Source: Baekduia soli
Lineage (GTDB): Bacteria > Actinomycetota > Thermoleophilia > Solirubrobacterales > Solirubrobacteraceae
Length of the DNA stretch: 64,000 nt
Direction: 5' to 3'
Assembly (NCBI RefSeq): GCF_007970665.1
Contig: NZ_CP042430.1
Location: forward strand, 3,720,001 to 3,784,000
Shown here: piece after piece, positions 1 through 7,486 of the stretch
Numbering within the stretch: position 1 is the stretch's first letter
Layout: every line of letters starts with the position of its first letter
The notes under the pieces: generated by a model
Databases searched by the model: none
The model's input: only the letters and a program-made list of their open reading frames with translations
Told to the model about the DNA's origin: nothing
Position numbers and translations under genes: made by a program

Positions 1-1
1 G

Positions 2-1321
2 TCGGGCGGCAAGCTCGACCGCCCGGGCCTGAACGTGATCCTCGCGCGCATCGAGTCGGGCGCCACCGACGGGATCGCCGTCGCGAAGCTCGACCGTCTC
101 AGCCGCGCCGGTGTCGCCGACGCCCTGAAGCTCGTGGAGCGCATTCAGGACGCCGGAGGAGTAGTTATCGCGGTCGACCTGAACCTCGACCCGACGACAC
201 CGACGGGCGAGCTGCTGATGACCCTGCTCTTGGCCCTCGCCCGCATGGAGCGCCGCCGCCTCAGTGACTCCTGGGAGGTCGCGAAGAGCCTCGCGCTGGA
301 GCGCGGCGCGAAGATCGGGCCAACGCCCTACGGATACCGCCGCGCCGACGATGGCACGCTCGCGCCGGACCCCGTCGAGGCGCCGCACGTCCGCGAGGCG
401 TTCCGGCTGGCTCGCCACAGCGTCCAGGCCGCGACCGACTACCTCGCCGAGCACGCGGAGGGCCGCACGTGGACCGTGTTCACCGTCCGCCGCTTCCTCG
501 GGCGCCGGAGCTACCTCGGCGAGCAGCACTACGCGGGCGAGGTCGTGCGCGATTCTCACGAGCCGCTCGTGTCGCTCGGCGCCTGGGAGCTGGCGCAGCA
601 CGAGGCGCCGCCGTCGCGCCGTCCCCCGGCCGCGTTCCCACTGTCGGGCGTCGCTACCTGCGGGACCTGCGGCGGGCCGATGGTCGGAGGGCGCGGCGGC
701 CGTGCGAAGGACGGCTCGGGCCTGCGCACCTACCGCTGCGCCGCCTCCATGAAGAAGCACCGCGGCGTCCCGTGCCCGGCCCCGGCGACGATGGTCGCGA
801 CCCGGCTGGAGGGCTACGTCGACGAGGTGCTCCGGGCCGCCTGGGCGGAGCGCGGCGCGCTCGTGACCGACGCCGACGGCGCCGAGGCCGAGCTGGGCAT
901 TGTGGAGGCCGAGCTGGCGGCCCTCCTCGCCGAGCGCGAGGCGTTCGCCGCCGATCTTGACGCGCGCCGCGCCCTGGGCGACGCATGGAGCGCGACCGCC
1001 GCGGCGATGACGGCCGCGATCGAGGCGACGCAGGCCCGCTACCGCCAGCTCGCCGAGGCATCGTCCCGCGCCGAGCGCACCGTGACCGGCGCCGAGCAGC
1101 TCGACGCCGCGGACCCCGTCGCATGGGGCGCCCTGGTCGCCGACGTCACAGACCGCGTCGTCGTTCATCGTGGCCGCGGGTCGGTCGAGTCCCGCGTGAG
1201 GGTCGAGGCCGCGTGGGACGTCGACGATCGCCCGGTCCCGGACGTCGAGGAGTCCTCGGACGTCGGGTCGGCGCCGCCGGTCACGGACGCGGACGCCCCG
1301 GCCTCGACGACTGACGCCTGA
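2..1321 (+). CDS. Large serine recombinase/integrase (5' end cut by window)
   Basis: Site-specific serine recombinase that would integrate and excise the island occupying the first 10.7 kb. The reading frame is open to the left edge, so the N-terminal tyrosine/serine catalytic region is missing. What remains shows the end of the resolvase fold (KLDRLSRAG, then LALARMERRRLSD), a recombinase domain around visible residues 105 to 200, and a zinc ribbon (CGTCGGPM, then YRC and PCPAP near residues 230 to 270). A long charged coiled-coil tail follows. This order is typical of phage and ICE integrases rather than small resolvases. The family is clear; the exact type of element is not. Confidence 0.9.
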   Translation, partial: SGGKLDRPGLNVILARIESGATDGIAVAKLDRLSRAGVADALKLVERIQDAGGVVIAVDLNLDPTTPTGELLMTLLLALARMERRRLSDSWEVAKSLALERGAKIGPTPYGYRRADDGTLAPDPVEAPHVREAFRLARHSVQAATDYLAEHAEGRTWTVFTVRRFLGRRSYLGEQHYAGEVVRDSHEPLVSLGAWELAQHEAPPSRRPPAAFPLSGVATCGTCGGPMVGGRGGRAKDGSGLRTYRCAASMKKHRGVPCPAPATMVATRLEGYVDEVLRAAWAERGALVTDADGAEAELGIVEAELAALLAEREAFAADLDARRALGDAWSATAAAMTAAIEATQARYRQLAEASSRAERTVTGAEQLDAADPVAWGALVADVTDRVVVHRGRGSVESRVRVEAAWDVDDRPVPDVEESSDVGSAPPVTDADAPASTTDA

Positions 1322-1477
1322 GCGCGTCGCGTAGCTCGATCCGCAGGGCCTAACGGGGAGCGGCGGCGCGCCACCTTCCTAGCGCGCGACAGCTTTCCGA
1401 CGCTCGTCCGACAGCTTCCCGACAGAGCCGACGGCGTCCCACTTGTGCTAGCCCTTGCCCTCGCCGATGCTGGCGGC

Positions 1478-1723
1478 ATGACCAACCACGCCGCCCTACT
1501 CGCCATCGTCGACCAGGAAGTCACCTCCCGGATCGAGGACCCGCACCCCGAGCGCCTCGTCGAGGCCCTCCACCTGCGCGCCGCGCTCGCCGCTGACGCG
1601 CGCCCCCTGCCGCCGGTAGCTGCCGCCACGCTGCGCCGCGTGCTCGACGAGGAGGGCGCGCTGAGTGCGCTCGCCGCCGCGGAGGCCCGCGAGGCCGCCG
1701 CGGCGCAGCTCCGCTCGGCCTGA
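1478..1723 (+). CDS. Small hypothetical protein of mobile island (81 aa)
   Basis: An acidic, alanine-rich, probably all-helical 81-residue protein starting MTNHAALLAIVDQEV. I do not recognise the family. An in-frame GTG lies upstream at 1445, but the ATG is preferred because the protein then begins with a regular helix. It follows the integrase by about 150 bp and is read in the same direction. It ends just before a strong inverted repeat that probably terminates transcription. Such short helical ORFs are common next to integrases in actinobacterial elements, but no function can be assigned. Confidence 0.55.
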   Translation: MTNHAALLAIVDQEVTSRIEDPHPERLVEALHLRAALAADARPLPPVAAATLRRVLDEEGALSALAAAEAREAAAAQLRSA

Positions 1724-1770
1724 GCGCCCTACTAGGGCCACGCGAGATTCTGGGCGCCCTACTAGGGCCA
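1724..1770. repeat. Two direct 17-bp copies of a CCCTACTAGGG motif
   Basis: The 17-bp unit gcgccctactagggcca occurs at 1724-1740 and 1754-1770, with 13 bp between copies. Each contains the palindrome CCCTA-C-TAGGG. A third, inverted copy lies at 1780-1795. The first copy overlaps the end of the preceding gene's stop region. This could be an operator or iteron set, or duplicated terminator arms. Confidence 0.7.
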
Positions 1771-1795
1771 AAAGGGCCGTGGCCCTAGTAGGGCG
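1755..1795. terminator. Perfect 16-bp inverted repeat, likely bidirectional terminator
   Basis: The arms 1755-1770 and 1780-1795 are perfectly complementary over 16 bp, with a 9-nt loop. The repeat sits between the plus-strand gene ending at 1723 and a possible minus-strand gene ending at 1817, where a two-way terminator would be expected. There is no clear T tract on either side, so an operator or recombination site is an alternative. Confidence 0.55.
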
Positions 1796-1803
1796 TTGGC
1801 CCA

Positions 1804-1818
1804 AGGTACGTAGTACCT
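1804..1818. promoter_or_regulatory. Palindrome AGGTAC-GTA-GTACCT
   Basis: A perfect 6+6 bp inverted repeat with a 3-bp centre lies directly after the 1755-1795 hairpin, at the stop codon of the possible minus-strand ORF. It may be a protein binding site or part of a recombination site. Nothing further can be shown. Confidence 0.4.
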
Positions 1819-2209
1819 AGCGCTTCCCACGGAGCCGTCTGGCGCTGTTCCGGGCCTGCTCGGATTGACGGAGCTGGAGGGCGAGGCTTAGGGCTAGGTC
1901 GGAGGCCGGGCTTCCGTTCCGACGCCAGCCCGCCCCTCGGGGGGACAGCACCCTAGCCCTCCCGCTTGTTCTCGGGCTTCGTCGGTGGATGACGCCGAGA
2001 ACCTGGGCGAGGGTGGGGGAACCGTCGCGACGGGACGGAGGAGGTTCGACCTCCTCCCGCGCGAGAGCGGACGCGAGGCCGATGCTGACGCTGGGCGACG
2101 ACGTCGCCTTCGTCGTCGAGCGCGAGGCTGGGCGGCGCCTGGCAGCCCTTCGGGACCTCGCCGCGCCCTGCCGGTTGAGCCTGGCGCGCAAGCCCTCATA
2201 CGCAGGCAT
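1817..2209 (-). CDS. Possible small basic protein (130 aa), weakly supported
   Basis: Minus-strand reading frame beginning MPAYEGLRARLNRQG, rich in Arg, Ala and Ser. It matches no family I know. Two things favour a gene: it ends next to the inverted-repeat terminator shared with the convergent gene, and an AT-rich pocket with repeated GCTATG motifs lies just upstream. Against it, composition resembles GC-rich antisense shadow frames and no strong ribosome binding site precedes the ATG. Treat as tentative. Confidence 0.25.
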   Translation of the reverse strand: MPAYEGLRARLNRQGAARSRRAARRRPASRSTTKATSSPSVSIGLASALAREEVEPPPSRRDGSPTLAQVLGVIHRRSPRTSGRARVLSPRGAGWRRNGSPASDLALSLALQLRQSEQARNSARRLRGKR

Positions 2210-2240
2210 AGGTCGTCGGATTTTCCTGTCCGCCTCTCCG

Positions 2241-2276
2241 GCTATGGTTCAGCTATGAATTGGTTACAGACATAGC
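2241..2276. promoter_or_regulatory. GCTATG repeat cluster in AT-rich pocket
   Basis: GCTATG occurs at 2241-2246 and 2252-2257, 11 bp apart (about one helical turn), with the inverse CATAGC at 2271-2276. The pocket is much more AT-rich than its surroundings. This resembles an operator/promoter for divergent genes, possibly bound by an island regulator such as the ribbon-helix-helix protein at 3492. Confidence 0.4.
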
Positions 2277-2630
2277 AAAGCACGAGGCCCGGGCCACGCA
2301 GGAGCAACCCTAGCAGCCCCGGGACCGAACGTCAAGACCGACACCCGCGAGGGCCATACCGTCGGCACCGGCCAAGGGATCGGCCGCGGTCGCGCCGAGA
2401 GGCGCTTGCACCGCGCGCAGGTCAGTCCAAGCGGGGGAGTCTGGAAAACGGAGGACTCCCACAACCCACGTATCACGACCGCGGCGGCTATCGAGGCCGC
2501 CGTCCGGGCTCACGACCCGACGCGGTCCTTCCCGCGCGCTGCACCACCGGCGCGCACCAGACCTCTCCGGGCCTTCGCGCCCGGCGAGGGTTCCCGCTTG
2601 GCTGTGGGCTCCAGGGCAACGGCGCGCCAG

Positions 2631-2657
2631 CGCCTCCGAGCTAGCTACTCGGAGGCG
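2631..2657. terminator. Perfect 10-bp stem hairpin
   Basis: CGCCTCCGAG (2631-2640) and CTCGGAGGCG (2648-2657) pair perfectly around a 7-nt loop, ctagcta. It lies about 70 bp upstream of the gene at 2726. It could be a terminator, an attenuator in the leader of that gene, or a binding site. No T tract follows. Confidence 0.45.
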
Positions 2658-2725
2658 GCGCCGCCGCCCCGACCCAGCGTAAGCCTCCGGGAGCCCCCCT
2701 CCACAGCCAACCGAAGGACCCCAAC

Positions 2726-3430
2726 ATGACTCCCGTTCCGGGCGACCGCCCCCGGCGCGGTCGGTCCCGCGTCAAGATCGACCTGTCGCACAGGTCGCGT
2801 TGGCGCATTGCCGACCTCGTCCCCCTGTTCCACCAGCTCGGGCTCCCGACCGACGTCGGCCTCGGGCAGGACTTCCCCGGCCTCCTCGACGGCCGCGCCG
2901 CCTTCGTCGAGCCCGAGCGTATGGCCTACGTCGAGGGCCGCCTCCGCCTCACCCTGCCGGAGCTGTACGCCGTCCGGCACGGACAGGAGCGCGACGACCT
3001 CACGAGCGCCGTCGAGGCCGTTTGGTTCGACCGCCTGCGCTTCGACGCCGGGCGCCTCGACCTGCCGCGCGTCCGCCGCGTCCATGAGCGCTGGAGGGCC
3101 GCACGGACGGCCGAGCTGACCGACAATCAGCGCCGCGTCCTCGACAGCATCATCCTGCTCGACGCCCTGCACCGCGGCGCCACCTGGCGCCCCGGCACAC
3201 CGGACGAGACCGGCATGATGCTCGCGCGTCGCTTCCTCGGCCCCTGGGCGTCTGACCCGAGGCCCGACCGGCACATCTCGCCGAAGACCGCCGAGCGTTG
3301 CGTCCAGCACCTCCTCGCCCTCGGGCTCCTCGCCGAGGTTCCGCAGGTCAGGGAAGCCGAGCCGGTCAGCAGGCATCGCGCGCCGCGCTTCTACCGCCTG
3401 ACGGCCTGTCCTGTCGAGATGGCGGCCTGA
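2726..3430 (+). CDS. Winged-helix-like island protein (234 aa)
   Basis: A 234-residue soluble protein of unknown exact family. Its C-terminal half reads like a winged helix-turn-helix: TDNQRRVLDSIILLDALH, then SPKTAERCVQHLLALGLL and a basic wing with RHRAPRFYRLT. This layout is used by element-encoded replication or regulatory proteins. The N-terminal half (LVPLFHQLGLPTDVGLGQDF onward) is not recognised. It is the largest plus-strand island gene after the integrase and leads a run of small genes, so a control or replication role is plausible but inferred. Confidence 0.7.
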   Translation: MTPVPGDRPRRGRSRVKIDLSHRSRWRIADLVPLFHQLGLPTDVGLGQDFPGLLDGRAAFVEPERMAYVEGRLRLTLPELYAVRHGQERDDLTSAVEAVWFDRLRFDAGRLDLPRVRRVHERWRAARTAELTDNQRRVLDSIILLDALHRGATWRPGTPDETGMMLARRFLGPWASDPRPDRHISPKTAERCVQHLLALGLLAEVPQVREAEPVSRHRAPRFYRLTACPVEMAA

Positions 3431-3491
3431 TCGACGCCCTTCTGGCCCCCGGGCCACCACCACCCGTTTACACGACCCCTAGGAGACTCCT

Positions 3492-3659
3492 ATGGCCTAC
3501 ATGGCCGACCCCATCATGTTGACCGCGCAGGTTCCGAGCGAGATGCGCGACGACCTCCGCCGGATCGCCGCCCGGCGCGATTCCAGCCTCTCGTGCGAGG
3601 TTCGTCGCGCCCTGCGCGCCCACTACGCCAGCGAGGCCCGCCGCCTGAAGCTGGACTGA
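3492..3659 (+). CDS. Ribbon-helix-helix (Arc/CopG-like) DNA-binding protein, 55 aa
   Basis: A short gene with a good ribosome binding site (aggag at 3481). It encodes a strand followed by two helices: IMLTAQVPSEMRDDLRRIAA, then SLSCEVRRALRAHYASEARR. This is the classic RHH pattern in which an antiparallel strand pair inserts into the major groove of operator DNA. Proteins of this size are usually dimeric autorepressors of plasmid or phage operons, or antitoxins. No toxin is evident beside it. It overlaps the next small ORF by one base, suggesting coupled translation. The structure call is good; the target is unknown. Confidence 0.75.
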   Translation: MAYMADPIMLTAQVPSEMRDDLRRIAARRDSSLSCEVRRALRAHYASEARRLKLD

Positions 3660-3769
3660 TGCGCCGAGTGACCCGCCGCGTTCTCTTGTCGATGGGTTCC
3701 GAGGAACACGCCCGCATCCTCACGCTCACCGGCCCCAGGCTGGAGGGCTACTCCCGGCGCCACGGCTAG
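3659..3769 (+). CDS. Possible 36-aa small protein coupled to RHH gene
   Basis: The ATG overlaps the TGA of the RHH gene (tgATG), a typical coupled arrangement. The product begins MRRVTRRVLLSMGSEEHAR and is basic at its N-terminus. It is too short to classify, and support rests on the overlap and the natural-looking composition. It might be a minor DNA-binding or accessory peptide of the island. Confidence 0.35.
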   Translation: MRRVTRRVLLSMGSEEHARILTLTGPRLEGYSRRHG

Positions 3770-4033
3770 ACCTTCCGCGTCGTCGAGTCGGTCCCTCCTC
3801 CAGTTCTCGCCGCCTGAACCCCGGCCGTCGATCACCCGCGCCGTCGGCGCCACGGCCGCCACCAAGCGGTCGAGCAGATGACCGGCGGCCCTCGCGTGCG
3901 CGTCACGGTCGCGCCGTTCGTCTCGTAGACCCGCACTACCCGCGCGCCAGAGGCGAACAGCCCTCGCCCTCTGGCGCCGTCCCCTTTCCCGCCGCATCCG
4001 CGGCACCTACACCCCCGCCCAAGGAGCACCGCC

Positions 4034-4371
4034 ATGTCCGAAGACCAGACCCCCGCGCCGCCCGCCGCCCCCCGGCGCCGAGCGTTGTGCAGCAGCTCGT
4101 GGCCCACAAGGTCGGGCTCCCTGACGCCCTCGCGGTCTCGATCAACCCGAGCGATGACGTCGCGTCCATGCTGACGCACGCCGAGCACATCAAGTCGCTC
4201 ATCGTGGCGCCCGCGCCCGACCCGGCCGACGGCTTCGACGGCGGCACGCGCCGCGAGCATCCGCGCGGCCCGAACAGCCGCGACGCCGTCGCCGCGTTCG
4301 CCAAGCGTGACCCGCGCGGTTTCAACGCCGCGGTAGAGCGTGGCGACATCGACCTGGCCAAGGTGCGCTGA
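4034..4371 (+). pseudogene. Small island gene with apparent frameshift
   Basis: A strong start (aaggag at 4021, ATG at 4034) opens a frame reading MSEDQTPAPPAAP, which soon departs from natural composition. From about 4085 a second frame continues convincingly (QQLVAHKVGLPDALAVSINP to the stop at 4371). Adding one base inside the C-rich run around 4070-4078 joins the two into one protein of about 112 residues. This is therefore one gene with a one-base deletion, either real or an assembly error. The product is acidic and not recognised. Its stop is followed 3 bases later by the next ATG. Confidence 0.5.
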
Positions 4372-4373
4372 CC

Positions 4374-4959
4374 ATGCCCGCCCAGACGAAGAGCACCAAC
4401 AAGGTCGACCCGATCGCCCAGCGCCGAGCAGCTCCGCGGCCAGCTCGCGACCGCGAGCGAGTACAAGTCCAGCGCACAGGCCGACGTGAAGGCCCTCGGG
4501 CTGAAGTACGGCGGCCTGACCGAGTCGGGTTTCAAGGTGCTGCACCGTGCCATCGCCGCGAAGTTCGTCGAGGTCGCCCGCGGCACGGCGACGGCCGCCG
4601 ACCTGGACGCCGCACATCAGGCGCTCGCGGACGCCGAGGCCGAGAAGGAAGCCGCGATCAATCGCGTCGGCGCGGCGAATGCCGCCATCCGCGACATCCG
4701 CGAGGAGATTGCGGCGCTCCACGCAGAGCACGCCGACGTCTTCGCGGCCGAGAGCGCGAAGCTCGCCGAGACCGCAGAGGCCGACCTCGCTGCGATGACC
4801 GACGCCTACAACAACGCCCGGGCCTCGTGGGAGGCCGCGCAGGCGAACTACGACGCCTGGACGGCCGACGTCCCCGAGATGTCGAGCGCCCCCGCCTGGC
4901 CGCTCCCGGGCGTCGCGATCCTGGCGACACCGTGTCGCCCCGTGGACGCCCGCGGCTAG
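4374..4959 (+). pseudogene. Coiled-coil island protein with apparent frameshift
   Basis: The ATG at 4374 begins MPAQTKSTNKVDPIAQ. Around 4420 the natural frame switches: from there the other frame reads AEQLRGQLATASEYKSSAQA and continues as a long alpha-helical, Ala/Glu-rich coiled coil to the stop at 4959. The two pieces together would give roughly 195 residues. It resembles short helical proteins of phage or plasmid modules, but no family is recognised. This is the second frame break within 400 bp. Near the 3' end a perfect palindrome, GGCGACAC-C-GTGTCGCC (4923-4939), lies inside the coding sequence. Confidence 0.5.
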
Positions 4960-4969
4960 CAGCACCGCA

Positions 4970-5005
4970 GGCCCCGGCCCCGAGCACCCCTCGGGCGCCG
5001 GGGCC
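4970..5005 (+). terminator. Hairpin terminator after coiled-coil gene
   Basis: A 15-bp stem (GGCCCCGGC plus CCCGAG pairing with CTCGGG and GCCGGGGCC) has a single bulged C at 4996 and a 5-nt loop. It starts 11 bp after the stop codon at 4959. No T tract follows, as is common in very GC-rich actinobacteria. Confidence 0.6.
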
Positions 5006-5171
5006 GCCGATCTTGACGGCCATCGCGCCGTCTCCCAGACCTCCGGCGGCCCCCTCGATTGCAAGGGCGAGGGCGCCAGCCGGAGAACAGTCCCCGGCGC
5101 GTCCCTGTGGGGCCGTCGCCGGTGGGTGGAGTAGTGCCACGCCCGGGCGGGCGTGTGTGTGCCAGCCCGAG

Positions 5172-5212
5172 CGGCACCGGACCCGGACCCTCTGCGGCCC
5201 GGTCCGGTGCCG
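5172..5212. repeat. Perfect 12-bp inverted repeat
   Basis: CGGCACCGGACC (5172-5183) pairs with GGTCCGGTGCCG (5201-5212) around a 17-nt loop. It sits in the leader region of the zinc-ribbon gene at 5328, and its role is unknown. It could be a second terminator or an RNA leader structure. Confidence 0.45.
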
Positions 5213-5327
5213 CCAGGCCGCCGCCTGCCCGTCTACACGGCGCCGCCCCCGAAGGCATACGCCGCCGCGCGTCCCTGCCCCTCCTCGCCCGTCCCTCGGG
5301 CCGAACACCGACCCCGGAGCATCCCCT

Positions 5328-5555
5328 ATGCCTCCCGCCCCTTCGCCTGTCTCTCGCCGCTGCCGCCGCTGTCGGCGTGTCCAGCCTGCCGCACTGTTCA
5401 CGACGCCCGCCCCAAACGACGGAACGTGCGCTCCGTGCTGGACCGCATGGGTCGAGGCGCACGAGCACCGCACCGACCACGCCGCCAGGTTCGCGGACTG
5501 GGTCGAGGGCCACCTGAGCGCCCGCCGTCGCGGTACGGGCGGCATGTTCTCGTGA
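5328..5555 (+). CDS. Small zinc-ribbon protein (75 aa)
   Basis: Starts MPPAPSPVSRRCRRCRR and carries a CxxC pair followed 20 residues later by CAPCW, a four-cysteine zinc ribbon or knuckle. The C-terminal half (WVEAHEHRTDHAARFADWV) is helical. Such compact zinc-binding proteins occur in phage and integrative elements as nucleic-acid binding or adaptor factors. The function is unknown. The stop overlaps the GTG start of the following gene, which supports both as coding. Confidence 0.6.
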   Translation: MPPAPSPVSRRCRRCRRVQPAALFTTPAPNDGTCAPCWTAWVEAHEHRTDHAARFADWVEGHLSARRRGTGGMFS

Positions 5556-5752
5556 CCGGCCGCCCTCGCGGATCCGCTCGCGGCGAGCAGCCCCGGAACG
5601 TCAAGCTCTCCAGCCACCGCAAGGCGGCGCCCTACCGAGCCTCGCCTATCCGCACGCGCTGGGTCGACCCGGCCTGCCTGACCTGGGGTGAGAACGCTCC
5701 CGACCTGGCGTCCGTCGACGAGCTACGCGCGCTCGATCCCGAGCCGGGGTGA
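5552..5752 (+). CDS. Small basic protein (66 aa) coupled to zinc-ribbon gene
   Basis: GTG start overlaps the preceding stop (GTGA). The N-terminus is strongly basic (MTGRPRGSARGEQPRNVKLS) and the C-terminus acidic (LASVDELRALDPEPG). No family is recognised. The tight overlap and natural composition argue for a real gene. After its stop, 5753 to 6000 holds only very short overlapping frames that I do not call. Confidence 0.5.
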   Translation: MTGRPRGSARGEQPRNVKLSSHRKAAPYRASPIRTRWVDPACLTWGENAPDLASVDELRALDPEPG

Positions 5753-6000
5753 GCGCCCACACGTCACGGCGCGACGCTCACAACCCACAGCCGTGCCGAC
5801 GCACCCTTTGCACATGGAAAGGAGAAGCAAGCCTCCGCCTGCGTCGTCACTCCTCGCACGCGAAAGCGCAGGCAAGTGAGCCCGCGAGCGACGCTGCGGC
5901 GTGGCATGGAAAAGCGGGCGCAGCCCGTATGAGGACGCGGCCCGCCGGGCCCGGGCGGTCCAACATCGAACGGATCGCCGAGCCCGGCCCCTGTACGCGC

Positions 6001-7122
6001 TCAGCCGATGCGCGCGGCGAGTAGGCAGAGATCGTCGGTGAGCGTCCCGTACGCGAACTCTGCGACGCGGGAGCGCAAGATGGCGATGACTTCAGCCGGC
6101 GAAGGATGGGCGACGTCGGCGAGCGCATGCCTGACGCCCGGCAGCCCGAACTGCTCGCCGTCCCGACGCGCCTCGGTCAGGCCATCCGTGTAGAGCAGCA
6201 GCCCCTCGCCGGCTTCGCATTGCCGTGAGCCCTCGAGGCATTCGAGGTGGGTGTCCAGGCCGAGGGGAACGCCCTGCTCGGCGCCGAGGAGCTCCTCGCC
6301 TGTGTCCAGCAGCATGGCGGGTGGATGCCCGGCGTAGGCCCATCGCAGGCGCCGCTCGCTCGGCAGGTACGTGAGGCACGCAGCGGTGACGAACTCCTCG
6401 GCCGTGCCTGCGCGTTCGGTCATGGCGGTGTTGACCCAGCTCAACAGGCGGGCCGGGTCGTCGGTGAACGGCGCCGTCGTCACAAACGCCGTGCGCACGA
6501 ACGCGGCACGCCTTCCCGCGTGGAGGCCGTGGCCGGCGGCATCGCCGACAACGAGCACGGTGGACTCCTGCGGTCCATCAGCGACAAGGTAGAAGTCTCC
6601 GCTGACGCGTTCGGCGGCGGCGGGCAGGAAGGCCGCGGCGAGGTCGAGGCCGGGGCGCTGCGGCAACTCGGGGGGCGTAAGCGCATCCCGGATCGCCCGC
6701 AGATCCTCAAGCTCGTGCTCGGCGGCCGCGAGCCGCGCGCGAAGCGCCACGAGGTCCTCTTCCCGCACATCGGCCTCTTGGCGCAGCCGAGCAATAAGCC
6801 TCTCGTGGCGGTGCTCGCGCTCGCCGATGTCATGAAGGTCCCGCTCGCGATCGACGGCCTCTCGCCGGAGGTCGCCGGCCTCAGACCGGAGGTCGACGGC
6901 CTCAGCCCGGAGGTCGACGGCCTCAGACCGGAGGTCGACGGCCTCAGACCGGAGGTCGACGGCCTCAGACCGGAGCTTGCGCACCAGTTCTTTGTCGTTT
7001 TCGGCGTCTGACGGCATCGGGCTCGGCGCGCATCTCTGCTCGTCCTGGCCAGGCGCTCGTTTATCCTCGCGCATGCTGGCTGTCGTGTCCACGGTGCGCC
7101 AGCGCACCCGATTCCGCTGCAC
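6001..7122 (-). CDS. SpoIIE/RsbU-type serine phosphatase with heptad-repeat coiled coil
   Basis: PP2C-like phosphatase of the SpoIIE family, which dephosphorylates anti-anti-sigma proteins in partner-switching systems. The phosphatase domain spans about residues 165 to 373, with metal-ligand motifs SGDFYLV, GDAAGHG and TLTDDL all present. Before it lies a long coiled coil (residues 45 to 145) that includes five LRSEAVD-like heptads encoded by 21-bp tandem repeats. There is no membrane segment, GAF or PAS domain, so the coiled coil is the only visible sensor or oligomerisation part. The first possible start is GTG 7122; ATG 7017 (MPSDAENDKELV) is an attractive alternative. It sits in the island as cargo, with no sigma-regulator partner beside it. 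Confidence 0.85.
   Translation of the reverse strand: MQRNRVRWRTVDTTASMREDKRAPGQDEQRCAPSPMPSDAENDKELVRKLRSEAVDLRSEAVDLRSEAVDLRAEAVDLRSEAGDLRREAVDRERDLHDIGEREHRHERLIARLRQEADVREEDLVALRARLAAAEHELEDLRAIRDALTPPELPQRPGLDLAAAFLPAAAERVSGDFYLVADGPQESTVLVVGDAAGHGLHAGRRAAFVRTAFVTTAPFTDDPARLLSWVNTAMTERAGTAEEFVTAACLTYLPSERRLRWAYAGHPPAMLLDTGEELLGAEQGVPLGLDTHLECLEGSRQCEAGEGLLLYTDGLTEARRDGEQFGLPGVRHALADVAHPSPAEVIAILRSRVAEFAYGTLTDDLCLLAARIG
6877..6981. repeat. 21-bp tandem repeat inside phosphatase gene
   Basis: About five copies of a 21-bp unit run head to tail from 6877; the first four are nearly identical and the fifth diverges. Each unit encodes seven residues (VDLRSEA and variants), so gain or loss of a unit keeps the frame and changes coiled-coil length by one heptad. 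Confidence 0.85.
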
Positions 7123-7127
7123 TTGAG

Positions 7128-7190
7128 GCGACAGTGGACTTGGCAGTCACCCTCCGAGCGACTGAGCCTCATCGGAGGGTGCGCTGTCGC
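7128..7190 (-). terminator. Nested hairpin upstream of phosphatase gene
   Basis: An inner 10-bp perfect stem (CACCCTCCGA 7148-7157 with TCGGAGGGTG 7172-7181) sits inside an outer 7-bp stem (GCGACAG 7128-7134 with CTGTCGC 7184-7190). On the minus strand it lies between the nuclease stop and the phosphatase start, so it could terminate one or attenuate the other. Confidence 0.5.
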
Positions 7191-7420
7191 TTTGGACGAA
7201 AAGCGATCACGCCTCGTAGCGCGCCTGCGCGTGTGCTTCATCGGACGGTCTCGCCGAATCGTCGGCCGGACCAGTCGGGCTGCGGCTGGCGCACGACCTG
7301 TCCGACTCAACCGGGCCGCCCGAAACACGGCCTCCCGGTGGACAGCTACCGACGCCGGGACCATGGAGGCCGGGGATCGGGAGGGCATCTGCAGACCTCC
7401 CGATCGCTCCGCGTCACGCC

Positions 7421-7445
7421 GGGCCGGGCCGGGCCGGGCCGGGCC
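7421..7445. repeat. Five tandem GGGCC units
   Basis: The pentamer GGGCC is repeated five times without interruption in non-coding DNA. It is a low-complexity run likely to vary in length. Confidence 0.8.
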
Positions 7446-7486
7446 ACGCCGTCTGCATCGAGAGGGCGGAGTTCCAGACGGACTAC

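Larger units (their letters stand above)
2210..2725. other. Non-coding or weakly coding stretch with regulatory repeats
   Basis: No convincing gene is seen here. A plus-strand frame at 2406-2729 overlaps the next start codon but has shadow-like composition. The stretch holds an AT-rich pocket with GCTATG repeats (2241-2276) and a perfect hairpin (2631-2657). It is probably the control region for the gene beginning at 2726. Confidence 0.4.
4960..5327. other. Intergenic stretch with two strong hairpins
   Basis: I see no convincing gene in these 368 bp; reading frames through it look like shadows. It contains a terminator-like hairpin directly after the coiled-coil gene (4970-5005) and a second perfect 12-bp stem (5172-5212). 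Confidence 0.45.
7123..7486. other. Non-coding stretch between nuclease and phosphatase genes
   Basis: No gene seen on either strand. It contains a nested hairpin (7128-7190) just upstream of the phosphatase start and a short GGGCC pentanucleotide run (7421-7445). Confidence 0.45.

Noticed and set aside
2406-2729. Plus-strand 107-codon frame before the winged-helix gene
   Set aside because: Composition is shadow-like and it contains a strong hairpin. The overlap with the next start is not enough support.
5753-6000. String of tiny overlapping frames after the 66-aa gene
   Set aside because: Each is under 35 codons or unnatural in composition; overlaps of ATGA/GTGA type occur by chance in such DNA.
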